From assembly GCF_004571025.1 (NCBI RefSeq), contig NZ_SPQT01000010.1, forward strand, positions 62,001-126,000: a stretch of 64,000 nt of DNA, read 5' to 3'. This DNA comes from Bradyrhizobium niftali (GTDB lineage Bacteria; Pseudomonadota; Alphaproteobacteria; Rhizobiales; Xanthobacteraceae). Positions 8,036-15,979 of this stretch are shown here, one piece after another; within the stretch, counting starts at the first letter, position 1, and every line of letters starts with the position of its first letter. The position numbers were made by a program, and so were the translations under genes. The notes below the pieces were generated by a model. The model did not search any database, was not told the origin of the DNA, and saw only the letters and a program-made list of their open reading frames with translations.

Positions 8036-9832
8036 ATGGAAAGACGTCTGGCCGCCATTGTCTGCGCCGATGTCGCCGGCTATTCGCGCATGATGGGCAG
8101 CGACGAGGCCGGCACCCATGCCGCCTTCAAGGCCCATCGCACCGCGATTCACCCCATCATCCTCAATCACGGCGGCCGCGTCGTGAAGAACACCGGCGAC
8201 GGCTTCCTGCTGGAATTCCCCTCGATCGTCGGCGCCACCGAGGCCGCGATCGCGATGCAGACGCTGATGGCGGAGCGCAACCACCACCTGCCGGCCGACC
8301 GCGCCATGCAATTCCGGCTCGGCATCCACATGGGCGACGTCATCGCCGACGAGGACGAGGTGTTCGGTGACGATGTCAACATTGCGGTCCGCCTGGAATC
8401 CGTGGCGAGTCCCGGCGGCTTCGCCATCTCGGCCAAGGCCTACGGGGAGGCGAGCAAGCATCTCACCGTGCCGCTGGTCGATGCCGGCAACCATCGCTTC
8501 AAGAACATCAAGGATGCGGTCGGGGTCTGGACCTGGAAGCCCGAGGGCGCGCCGGCGCTCGCACCCGAGCTGAGGGAGGCGTCCACCCTCTCGCAGCAGT
8601 ACCGCACCGCCATCGTCGGCGTGCTGCCCTTCGCCAATCTCAGCGACGCCCAGGACGAATACTTCTCCGACGGCCTCACCGAGGATCTGATCCACGCGCT
8701 GTCGCTGCAATCCTTCTATCGCGTGCTGAGCCGCAACTCGACCTTCGCCTTCAAGGGCAAGAACACGAGCACCCGGCTGATCGCACGCGAGATCGACGCC
8801 ACCTATCTGATCCAGGGCTCGGTGCGGCGCGCCGGGGCCAAGATCCGCGTCACCGCCGAGCTGATCGCGCCGGAGACCGGCGAGCAGCTCTGGACCGGGC
8901 GCTACGACCGCGACATCGGCGACTTCTTCGCGATGCAGGACGAGATCACCACCAACCTGTCCGCCGCCATCGCCACCGAGATCGTCCGCGCGGAGGCCTC
9001 GGCGCCGGCGCGGCTCTCGACCGACGTGACCGCGTGGGACCGTTTCCTCAAGGGGCTGTCGCATTACTACCGGCAGACCAAGGAGGATCTGGCCGCCGCC
9101 ATCGACCTGTTCCGGGAGGCCATCGAGGTCGATCCCAAGCTGTCGATCGCGCACGCCTACCTTGCCACGATCCAGATCCAGAGCATCCAGTTCGGCTGGA
9201 TCAAGGGCACGCGGGAGATGTGGGCCGAGGCGATGAACCTCGCCGAAACCAGCGTCCGGCTCGACCCGCGCTCCTCCTTTGCATTCTCGATCCTGTCCTG
9301 GGCCCATGCGATGGAAGGGCATTACGAGGCCGCGATGGACGCCGCCAAGCGCGCGGTCGCCCTCAACCCATACGACATGGGCGCGCGCGGCGTGCTCGGC
9401 ATCTGCCATTTCGTCATCGGCGAGCACCGCGAGGCGATCGAGCTGTTTTCGATGGCCGCGCAGCGCGACAACAGCGACCCGCGCTACCAATGGGCCGCGC
9501 TGAACGCGTTCAGCCATTATCTGCTGGGGCAGTATGACGCGACCCTGTCGTGGGCCCGCGAGCAGCTCTACATCAACCCGAACCACATGCAGGCGCTGGC
9601 GATCCGTGCCGCGGCGCTGGCGCAATTGGAGCGGACCGACGAGGCCGTCGAGGCCACCCGTGTGCTCATGGGCAACTACCCGACCCTGAACGTCGACCGC
9701 CATTTGCGCAATTTCCACTGGAAGCGGCCCGAGGACCTCGCCCATTACCGCGAGGGACTGCTGAAGGCGGGCGTGCCGCTCGGCAAGCTGACCCTCGTCC
9801 AGAGCGACGTCAAACGCGCCGCCGAGTCCTGA
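8036..9832 (+). CDS. Class III adenylate/guanylate cyclase with TolB/FlgO-like and TPR regions
   Basis: The product is 598 residues from the ATG at 8036. Domain order is a class III cyclase catalytic domain (about 1-170), a FlgO/TolB-N-like domain beginning AIVGVLPFANLSDAQDEYF (about 190-320), then TPR repeats (about 345-560). Metal-binding aspartates D12 (CADVAGYSRMM) and D55 (KNTGDGFLLEF) and the transition-state pair N115 and R119 (DDVNIAVRL) are all present, so the catalytic domain should be active. It lacks membrane segments. This architecture is strongly expanded in Bradyrhizobium. The frame also allows a start at 7973; the MERRLAAIVCADVAGYS start fits the family better. No partner is adjacent. 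Confidence 0.88.
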   Translation: MERRLAAIVCADVAGYSRMMGSDEAGTHAAFKAHRTAIHPIILNHGGRVVKNTGDGFLLEFPSIVGATEAAIAMQTLMAERNHHLPADRAMQFRLGIHMGDVIADEDEVFGDDVNIAVRLESVASPGGFAISAKAYGEASKHLTVPLVDAGNHRFKNIKDAVGVWTWKPEGAPALAPELREASTLSQQYRTAIVGVLPFANLSDAQDEYFSDGLTEDLIHALSLQSFYRVLSRNSTFAFKGKNTSTRLIAREIDATYLIQGSVRRAGAKIRVTAELIAPETGEQLWTGRYDRDIGDFFAMQDEITTNLSAAIATEIVRAEASAPARLSTDVTAWDRFLKGLSHYYRQTKEDLAAAIDLFREAIEVDPKLSIAHAYLATIQIQSIQFGWIKGTREMWAEAMNLAETSVRLDPRSSFAFSILSWAHAMEGHYEAAMDAAKRAVALNPYDMGARGVLGICHFVIGEHREAIELFSMAAQRDNSDPRYQWAALNAFSHYLLGQYDATLSWAREQLYINPNHMQALAIRAAALAQLERTDEAVEATRVLMGNYPTLNVDRHLRNFHWKRPEDLAHYREGLLKAGVPLGKLTLVQSDVKRAAES

Positions 9833-9994
9833 CCGGCAGCACGGCCAGCTTCGGCTCTTGTTGACACAACAGTGAATTCGGCCACACTTCGTCACACGCT
9901 GAGGTAGTATACCCTGCTGTCGGTTTGTTAGGACTTTCCGCGCTTGATCGGCGCGTCTGCATTTCACGATTCGCTGTTTTCAGGAATTTGGGCC

Positions 9995-12802
9995 ATGAAC
10001 GACCCCGCCTCGAAGCCCCCCTTCAATCCCTCGATCCAGGTCTCGCCGAACAATCCCTGTCCGTTCCTGCGCGGCCTCGTCGGCGAAGGTTTTGTCGATG
10101 GCGGCACCGTGCCTCTCCGGACGCTGTCGCAGACCATCGCGAATGCAAGCGGCGAGACGGGAGCGAAAAAGACTCTGGCCCGCATCCAGACCCGTGGCGT
10201 CGCGCTGATCGCCAACGGCGCCTGTCACATCCTGCAGAGCATCTGCTGGGGCGCACAGCTCAATGCGCTGCGCGGCGGTCCGCTCGACAAGCTCGGTGCC
10301 GGCTCGCGCATCCTCGGCGTCGACGGGCGCGTCAACGAGGACGAGATCGCGCGGCTCGCCAGTTTCGGCGGCACCTATGCCGATCCCGATGGCGGCACCG
10401 AGACCGGGCTCAACGCCTCGCAAATCCAGACTTTCATGGACGACAATCTCAAGCGCGCCGGCAAGCAATCGCGCTGGTACTACCCGATCCTGATGAAGTT
10501 CGAATGGCCGATCCTGCTCAAGATCATGGGCAAGGGCCAGGGCGATGACCGCTATCTCAGCGTGGCCGAGGTGAGGACATTGTTCAACGAGCGCAAATTC
10601 CCGGACAGGATCACCCAGCGGGTCGTCAGCCAGCCGGTCACCCCGCCCTCGCTCATATTGCGCGTTGCCGGCGGACTCGTCGCCGCGCTCCTGGTCTTTG
10701 GCGTCGTGGCGCTGCGCTTTCCGGATCAATTCCAGCCGATGCTGCCCGGTATCCTCGGGGACCTGGTGGCGCCGCCATTGCCGGAGCACGTCGAACCCCG
10801 GGCCGCGTACTGGCTTGAGCAAAACTGGGCGCTGGAGGACCGGCACTGGTTTCATCACGCCAGCCAGGGCACCGCGACCTTCCCGGTGCCCTATAACTGG
10901 TTCATGGCGCTCGAGCAGCCGCGGCTTCATTTCTTCGCAAAGCCCGGGATGCTGCACGACAGCGACCATCTGCAGCGCTTCGGCTTCATCCCCAGCCCGC
11001 AGACGATCAACACCGACGACGCCACGCTGCGCCGGTTCGGCTATGCCAACGTCTACGACAAGACGAAGCCGGTGCCGGCGCGGCTTTGGAATCCGCCGGT
11101 CAACTGGGGCACTCAGGCTGAAAACGTCGACGGCCTGCCCGTCGGCTTTGCGCGCATGACCGGCGTACCCGATCCTGCGACCGGCCAAATCGGCGAGGAC
11201 CGGATCGGCCTGACCTGCGCCGCCTGCCACACCGGCCAGATCCACTACAAGGGCATCGACCTCCGTTTCGACGGCGGTCCGGCGATGACCGATTTGAGGA
11301 AGCTCGAGGTCACGACCGGCCTGTCGATCGCCTACACGCTCATCGTGCCGGGTCGCTTCACGCGCTTCGCCGACCGTGTGCTCGGCCCCTCCGCCAGCGA
11401 TGCGGATCGCGATGCGCTGAAGCAGAAGCTGCGTGCGATCAGCACATTCCTGATCGACTGGGAGAAGACCTACGCGAAAACCATCGACGGCAAGACGAGG
11501 TTCAACGAGAAGACGAAGCGGGAAGAGCCGCAGCAGGACACCGAGGAAGGATACGGCCGTCTCGACGCGCTCAACCGCATCGGCAATCAGGTCTTCGCCC
11601 AGGACATGACGCTCAGCGGCCTCAGCGGCTTCGAAAAGAATCTGCATGCCAAGGACGCGCCGGTCAGCTTCCCGCCGATCTGGACCGTGCCCTGGCTCAA
11701 ATTCGCGCAATATGACGCTTCCATCGAACAACCGCTGATCCGCAACGCCGGCGAAGCACTGGGCGTGACCGCGCTGCTCAATTTGTCCGACAATAGCCCC
11801 AAGGACACGCTGTTCCGCTCGTCGATGGATATCAAGAATCTGAACTGGATCGAGGATCTGCTGAAGGGGTCGGCGCCCTATCCGAAAAAGCAGCTCTCCG
11901 GACTGACATCGCCGAAATGGCCGTCGGACATCTTCGGCGACAATGCCTGGAAGATCGATGGCGAACGCGTCAAGAACGGCCGCAAGCTCTACGCGCAGAT
12001 CTGCACCGAATGCCATCTCGGGCCGGTCAACGATCCCGTGTTCGACACCGAGTTTCCGGACCAGAGCATCTGGTCCTCGTCGCGCTGGGAGACCATCGGC
12101 AACGACAAATTCCTGAACGAGGTCCAGAAGAGCGTCAAGGGCATGGGGACCGATCCCGCTCAGGCCAGCGTGCTGGAGACGCGGACGGTTCAGGTCCCGG
12201 GGTTTCTCAAGCTCGATCCCACGCAGAATCTCAATGCCTGGTGGAACTGCAATCTGCCGGATATCTCCTCGACCGACATGCCGTACTCGCTCGGGCTGAT
12301 GGTGATCGTCGACATCGTCAGCCGCAAAGCGATGGACGATGCGAAGATCCCCCCGAAGGTTCAGCAGGCCTGGTGGGGTGAGCGCAAGAACTGCCCGAAT
12401 CCCGGTCCGCAGCCGCCCGACAAGAAGGAGCCGCGGCCCTGGTATCGCGCGCGCCCGCTCAACGGCGTCTGGGCCACCGCGCCTTACCTGCACAACGGAT
12501 CGGTGCCTTCGCTCTACTGGATGCTGAGCCCCGCGGCCGAGCGCCCCAAATCGTTCTGCATGGGAGGTGGTCGCGACTACGATCCGAAGCAGGTCGGCTT
12601 CGCGGTCGTCGACGGCGAGAGCTGCAAGACCGGGCAGTCGCGCTTCTCGACGCGAGCGTCTGATGGCACCGAGATGTTCGGCAACAGCAATGCCGGCCAC
12701 TCGTTCGACGGCACGCCGGGCCCAGGCAAGGACGGCACCATCGGCCGCGTGCTCAAAGAGCAAGAGCGCTACGACCTGATCGAGTATCTCAAGACGCTGT
12801 GA
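9995..12802 (+). CDS. Membrane-anchored di-haem cytochrome c (RoxA/di-haem peroxidase-like) with an extra N-terminal domain
   Basis: From the ATG at 9995 the protein has 935 residues. Residues 1-215 form a soluble domain with no haem c motif; 221-241 are a single membrane helix; the rest should be periplasmic. The periplasmic part carries two haem-binding motifs, CAACH (408-412) and CTECH (670-674), and a late block LNGVWATAPYLHNGSVPSLYW from residue 822, typical of the RoxA/CCP/MauG superfamily. Its size is close to RoxA rubber oxygenase, but the substrate is unknown. The N-terminal domain has a proline-cysteine-proline motif (P21-C22-P23) followed by FLRGLVGEGF, recalling haem-thiolate peroxygenases, and an EF-hand-like stretch (DDRYLSVAEVRTLF). 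An upstream in-frame start at 9944 is possible. No neighbouring redox partner is seen. Confidence 0.72.
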   Translation: MNDPASKPPFNPSIQVSPNNPCPFLRGLVGEGFVDGGTVPLRTLSQTIANASGETGAKKTLARIQTRGVALIANGACHILQSICWGAQLNALRGGPLDKLGAGSRILGVDGRVNEDEIARLASFGGTYADPDGGTETGLNASQIQTFMDDNLKRAGKQSRWYYPILMKFEWPILLKIMGKGQGDDRYLSVAEVRTLFNERKFPDRITQRVVSQPVTPPSLILRVAGGLVAALLVFGVVALRFPDQFQPMLPGILGDLVAPPLPEHVEPRAAYWLEQNWALEDRHWFHHASQGTATFPVPYNWFMALEQPRLHFFAKPGMLHDSDHLQRFGFIPSPQTINTDDATLRRFGYANVYDKTKPVPARLWNPPVNWGTQAENVDGLPVGFARMTGVPDPATGQIGEDRIGLTCAACHTGQIHYKGIDLRFDGGPAMTDLRKLEVTTGLSIAYTLIVPGRFTRFADRVLGPSASDADRDALKQKLRAISTFLIDWEKTYAKTIDGKTRFNEKTKREEPQQDTEEGYGRLDALNRIGNQVFAQDMTLSGLSGFEKNLHAKDAPVSFPPIWTVPWLKFAQYDASIEQPLIRNAGEALGVTALLNLSDNSPKDTLFRSSMDIKNLNWIEDLLKGSAPYPKKQLSGLTSPKWPSDIFGDNAWKIDGERVKNGRKLYAQICTECHLGPVNDPVFDTEFPDQSIWSSSRWETIGNDKFLNEVQKSVKGMGTDPAQASVLETRTVQVPGFLKLDPTQNLNAWWNCNLPDISSTDMPYSLGLMVIVDIVSRKAMDDAKIPPKVQQAWWGERKNCPNPGPQPPDKKEPRPWYRARPLNGVWATAPYLHNGSVPSLYWMLSPAAERPKSFCMGGGRDYDPKQVGFAVVDGESCKTGQSRFSTRASDGTEMFGNSNAGHSFDGTPGPGKDGTIGRVLKEQERYDLIEYLKTL

Positions 12803-12882
12803 GTTACGCTACACCTCTCCCCGCTCTCGTCCGCCCAAACTTCAGCGAAGGCGGATGCGGGGGAGGTCGGAGTCCATCCATA

Positions 12883-12962
12883 CGTCATTGCGAGCGCAGC
12901 GAAGCAATCCAGAATCCTTCCGCGGGGACAGTCTGGATTGCTTCGCTGCGCTCGCAATGACG
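12883..12962. repeat. Perfect 30-bp inverted repeat (dispersed element)
   Basis: The left arm (12883-12912, starting CGTCATTGCGAGCGCAGCGA) is the exact reverse complement of the right arm (12933-12962), around a 20-bp loop. The transcript would form a long perfect hairpin. It lies between the cytochrome gene and the convergent hydrolase gene and could stop transcription from both sides. Confidence 0.88.
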
Positions 12963-13018
12963 GAGGATGGGGGACTCTCCGCGAGTCCAATTCTCACCGC
13001 CCACGCACAGACTGCCCC

Positions 13019-13966
13019 TCACTTGAACAGCGGCGTGCCCGGCACGAAGGCGTCGAAGGCGGCCCAGAACTGGGAGCGGTAGCGGTCCTGCTCCTGGAGG
13101 ATCTCGTGCTTCGAACCGGCGATCACGAGATGGGAGCCGGCGCGCAGATGGTAGGCGAACTCCTCGATCGCCGCGGTCGAGACCACGGTGTCGCTGGAGG
13201 CCGCCAGCATCAGGATCGGCTGGCGGATCTCGGAGGGGTAGTTCATGCCCTTGAAGGTGTGCATGGCACGAAAGGCGGAATCGGCCCAGGCGACCGTCGG
13301 TGACGCCAGCCCGAGCGTCGAATCCTCCTCCAGGATCGCGGCATTGCGCGCATAACGCACGGGATCGCTGGTCAGGGGATTGTTGATGAAGGGATCGAGC
13401 CCGGTGATGCGGTCGCTGCCGCCGGGGACATAGCGGCCGCCCATCCCCATCAGGCGCATCGTCTTCAGCAGCGCCCGCGCCGGCAACGAGGTGGTGCGGC
13501 CGGGCAGGTCGATCATCGGCGCCGACAGCACCATGCGGTCGAACCAGCGCTTGCCCGCATGCGCAATGCGCAGCATCACCGTGCCGCCCATGGAGTGGGC
13601 GAGCGCGAAGAAGGGCGGCGGGCAATCCGGCAGCACCACCTGCTGGACGAAGGTCTCGACGTCGATTTCGAAATCGGCGAAGTCGCGCACATAGCCCTTG
13701 CGCGGATCGCGCAGGCGGCGCGAGGAGTGGCCCTGCCCGCGCCAGTCGATCATCGCCACCGCAAAGCCGCGGTCGCGCAGGTCGCGCACGGTCTCGAAAT
13801 ATTTCTCGATCTGCTCGCTGCGTCCGGTGAAGACGCAGACCGTGCCCTTGCGGTTCGCCGGCGGCGCCCAGCGCGCAAAGCGAAGCTCGGCGCCATCGGG
13901 CGTCTTGATGGTGCCGCTGACGACGTCTTCGGGAACGGGATTGGACGGAATCGAGATCAGCGTCAT
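13019..13966 (-). CDS. Alpha/beta hydrolase, lysophospholipase/monoacylglycerol lipase-like
   Basis: The 315-residue protein (ATG at 13966) is of the Hydrolase_4 type: GTVCVFTGRSEQIEKYF near the oxyanion region, MIDWRGQGHSSR, and the nucleophile elbow AHSMGG with the catalytic Ser. A later Asp and the C-terminal GSKHEIL histidine complete the triad. Such enzymes hydrolyse lysophospholipids or monoacylglycerols, often at the inner membrane. No signal peptide is seen. The frame is open 144 bp further upstream, but that part has no family similarity and would run into the hsp20 promoter region. It is divergent from hsp20. Confidence 0.85.
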   Translation of the reverse strand: MTLISIPSNPVPEDVVSGTIKTPDGAELRFARWAPPANRKGTVCVFTGRSEQIEKYFETVRDLRDRGFAVAMIDWRGQGHSSRRLRDPRKGYVRDFADFEIDVETFVQQVVLPDCPPPFFALAHSMGGTVMLRIAHAGKRWFDRMVLSAPMIDLPGRTTSLPARALLKTMRLMGMGGRYVPGGSDRITGLDPFINNPLTSDPVRYARNAAILEEDSTLGLASPTVAWADSAFRAMHTFKGMNYPSEIRQPILMLAASSDTVVSTAAIEEFAYHLRAGSHLVIAGSKHEILQEQDRYRSQFWAAFDAFVPGTPLFK

Positions 13967-14027
13967 TGGACGGGAAATGCTGCAAATCAAGGGGCTGGAG
14001 CGCCGAAAAGGCGCAAGTTGCCGCCCT

Positions 14028-14055
14028 CTTGAACGCCGTTCCCCTGAACCCATAT
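14028..14055 (+). promoter_or_regulatory. RpoH (sigma32)-type heat-shock promoter of hsp20
   Basis: CTTGAAC (14028-14034), a 14-bp spacer, then CCCATAT (14049-14055). This matches the sigma32 consensus CTTGAAA-N11-16-CCCATNT at all positions but one, and predicts a start near 14062. Confidence 0.8.
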
Positions 14056-14059
14056 CACC

Positions 14060-14173
14060 ATGGTGCAGGCCGCTACCAGTGTTTCGGAACCGGAACATCA
14101 GGCTGCACACAGACTAAAGCCCGGCCCGATTGGCGGGCGGGTTACCAACAGTCGCTCAATGGAGGACTTGACC
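14060..14173 (+). promoter_or_regulatory. ROSE-type RNA thermometer in the hsp20 5' leader
   Basis: The leader of about 112 nt can fold into several hairpins. GTGCAG (14063-14068) pairs with CTGCAC further down, and a GC-rich hairpin follows (GCCCGGCC with GGCGGGCGGG). The last one is decisive: GTCGCTC pairs with GAGGAC around loop AATG with the central G of TCGCT bulged. This is the ROSE signature, a U-Y-G-C-U strand opposite the AGGA of the ribosome binding site. Heat would open it and free GGAGGA for translation. ROSE elements were first described in Bradyrhizobium small heat-shock genes. Confidence 0.8.
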
Positions 14174-14644
14174 ATGCGTACCTATGATCTCACCCCCTTC
14201 TATCGTTCCACCGTCGGCTTCGACCGCCTCTTCAACCTGCTCGACCAGGCCGGTTCGGACGGCAGCCCCGGTTATCCCCCCTACAACATCGAGCGCACCG
14301 GCGAGAACGCCTACCGCATCACCGTTGCGGTCTCGGGCTTTGCCAAGGATGAGCTCTCCATCGTCGCGAAGGAAAACACGCTGACGATCAAGGGCGAGAA
14401 AGTCGCCGGCGAGAATTCGAAGTCCGAAGTGCTCTACCGCGGCATCGCCGCGCGTGCCTTCGAGCGCGCCTTCCAGCTTGCCGATTTCGTGCAGGTGAAG
14501 GACGCCTTGCTCGAGAACGGGCTGCTTCACGTCGACCTCGTGCGCGAGATTCCCGAAGCCAAGAAGCCGCGCCAGATCGCGATCAATGCCGGCACGCCCA
14601 AGGCGCAGGTGATCGAGAACTCGGCCGCGCAAGTCGCCGCGTAA
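14174..14644 (+). CDS. Small heat-shock protein, Hsp20/alpha-crystallin family
   Basis: The 156-residue ATP-independent holdase has a short N-terminal arm (MRTYDLTPFYRSTVGFDRLF), an alpha-crystallin domain (about residues 35-130) including PYNIERTGENAYRITVAVSG and the family motif LENGLLHVDLVREIPE, and a short C-terminal tail. The N-terminal sequence places it with the class A (IbpA-like) rhizobial sHsps. The start at 14174 follows GGAGGA, which lies inside the ROSE hairpin; the frame's upstream extension to 14060 is untranslated leader. Control is probably double: RpoH for transcription and RNA melting for translation. It is followed by a strong terminator, so it is monocistronic. Confidence 0.93.
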   Translation: MRTYDLTPFYRSTVGFDRLFNLLDQAGSDGSPGYPPYNIERTGENAYRITVAVSGFAKDELSIVAKENTLTIKGEKVAGENSKSEVLYRGIAARAFERAFQLADFVQVKDALLENGLLHVDLVREIPEAKKPRQIAINAGTPKAQVIENSAAQVAA

Positions 14645-14672
14645 ACCGCACGCACGCCACTTCCGAGTTGCG

Positions 14673-14702
14673 AAAACGCCCCGGTGCCCCGGGGCGTTTT
14701 TT
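14673..14702 (+). terminator. Rho-independent terminator of hsp20
   Basis: A 12-bp perfect stem, AAAACGCCCCGG (14673-14684) with CCGGGGCGTTTT (14689-14700), loop TGCC, followed by further T residues. Confidence 0.92.
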
Positions 14703-14718
14703 CTGTTTTGCATTCGAT

Positions 14719-14846
14719 GTCGTCCCGGCGAAGGCCGGGACCCATAACCACAGGGAGACGTTTGGCGAAGACCTGCAGCTCGGTACTCACACCGTCTGCC
14801 CGTCGAGAGACCTCGCGGTATGGGTCCCGGCGTTCGCCGGGACGAC
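14719..14846. repeat. Dispersed palindromic repeat, copy 1 (upstream of the hydrolase gene)
   Basis: The left arm GTCGTCCCGGCGAAGGCCGG and right arm CCGGCGTTCGCCGGGACGAC are near-perfect complements, flanking an inner core that contains ACAGGGAGACGTTTGGCGAA. A second copy with the same arms and core lies at 15803-15924. Confidence 0.85.
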
Positions 14847-14957
14847 AGTTTCCGGTTGTCCTTTTGCACCGCATCACAGAGCGGTGAAGCCGCGTAACAG
14901 CGCCGCCTCTCACTCCGTCCTTTGGACATCGACCCCAAAACAAGACGGAGAACGATC

Positions 14958-15728
14958 ATGACACTTTGGCGCAGCCTTTTCGTCGCCGCGAGCCTGCTGG
15001 CGGCCCCTCTCAGCCTGGCTCACGCACAGACCCCGCAAACCGTGAAGGCCAAGAACGTCGTGCTGGTGCATGGCGCCTGGGCCGACGGCTCGAGCTGGTC
15101 GGAGGTGATCCCGATCCTCCAGGCAGCGGGCCTTCACGTGACCGCCGTGCAAAATCCGCTGTCGTCGCTCGCCGACTCCGTCGAGGCGACCAAGCGCGCG
15201 CTGGCCGAGCAGGACGGGCCGACCGTGCTGGTCGCGCATTCCTGGGGCGGCACCGTGATCAGCCAGGTCGGCACCGACCCGAAGGTCACCGGGCTCGTCT
15301 ATGTCGCCGCGCGCGCGCCCGATGCGAACGAGGATTTCGTGGCGCTGTCGAAGCAGTTCCCGACCGGCCCGGTGCGCGCCGGCATCGTCGAGCGCGACGG
15401 CTACACAAAACTCTCGGAAGACGCCTTCCTGAAATATTTCGCAAATGGCGTGAAGCCGGAGCGGGCCAAGGAGCTCTATGCCGTGCAATGGCCGACCGCG
15501 GCCTCGATCTTCGCCGGCCGCACCACCGAAGCTGCATGGCACGCCAAGCCGAGCTGGTACGCGGTCTCGAAGAACGACGACACCATCAATCCCGATCTCG
15601 AGCGCTTCCTCGCCAAGCGCATGAACGCAACGACGATCGAGCTCGATGCCGGCCACCTCTCGCTGGTGTCGCATCCGAAGGAAGTGGCGAATCTGATCCT
15701 GGAAGCTGCGGGGTATGGGCGAAGCTGA
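14958..15728 (+). CDS. Exported alpha/beta hydrolase (esterase-like)
   Basis: The 256-residue protein starts MTLWRSLFVAASLLAAPLSL and continues AHAQTPQ, a Sec signal peptide cleaved near residue 24. The mature enzyme has the small salicylate esterase/hydroxynitrile lyase-like alpha/beta fold: VVLVHGAWADGSSW (oxyanion region), nucleophile elbow VAHSWGGTV, and C-terminal DAGHLSLVSHP with the catalytic His. The substrate is unknown. The gene stands alone, with a good terminator behind it and copies of one dispersed repeat on both sides. The frame opens at 14922, but the ATG at 14958, preceded by GGAG, places the signal peptide correctly. Confidence 0.85.
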   Translation: MTLWRSLFVAASLLAAPLSLAHAQTPQTVKAKNVVLVHGAWADGSSWSEVIPILQAAGLHVTAVQNPLSSLADSVEATKRALAEQDGPTVLVAHSWGGTVISQVGTDPKVTGLVYVAARAPDANEDFVALSKQFPTGPVRAGIVERDGYTKLSEDAFLKYFANGVKPERAKELYAVQWPTAASIFAGRTTEAAWHAKPSWYAVSKNDDTINPDLERFLAKRMNATTIELDAGHLSLVSHPKEVANLILEAAGYGRS

Positions 15729-15748
15729 GAGGCGATTGTCACGATGCA

Positions 15749-15783
15749 AAAAGGCGCCTGAAATCTCAGGCGCCTTTTGTTTT
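15749..15783 (+). terminator. Rho-independent terminator of the exported hydrolase gene
   Basis: A 13-bp perfect stem, AAAAGGCGCCTGA (15749-15761) with TCAGGCGCCTTTT (15766-15778), loop AATC, followed by GTTTT. Confidence 0.92.
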
Positions 15784-15802
15784 GCTCAGCTCTCTCCCCA
15801 TC

Positions 15803-15924
15803 GTCGTCCCGGCGAAGGCCGGGACCCATACTCACAGGGAGAAGTTTGGCGAAGACCCGTCGGACTGGCATCGTCCACAACCGATGGACCTCGCGGTATG
15901 GGTCCTGGCCTTCGCCAGGACGAC
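15803..15924. repeat. Dispersed palindromic repeat, copy 2
   Basis: Same left arm (GTCGTCCCGGCGAAGGCCGG), same core (ACAGGGAGAAGTTTGGCGAA) and the same ACCTCGCGGTATGGGTC junction as copy 1 at 14719-14846, in the same orientation about 1.08 kb away. The right arm has two changes that its partner strand does not match. Confidence 0.85.
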
Positions 15925-15979
15925 ACTGAAGGTGTGGCGTCGGCGCCCGTCTCACGATGAGCCAATCAGCAGCAGCTTG

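Noticed and set aside
7901..12763. Very long minus-strand ORFs (688 and 927 codons) opposite the cyclase and cytochrome genes
   Set aside because: They are antisense shadows in GC-rich DNA: rich in Arg, Gly and Ala, with no family motifs, while the plus-strand frames carry clear domains.
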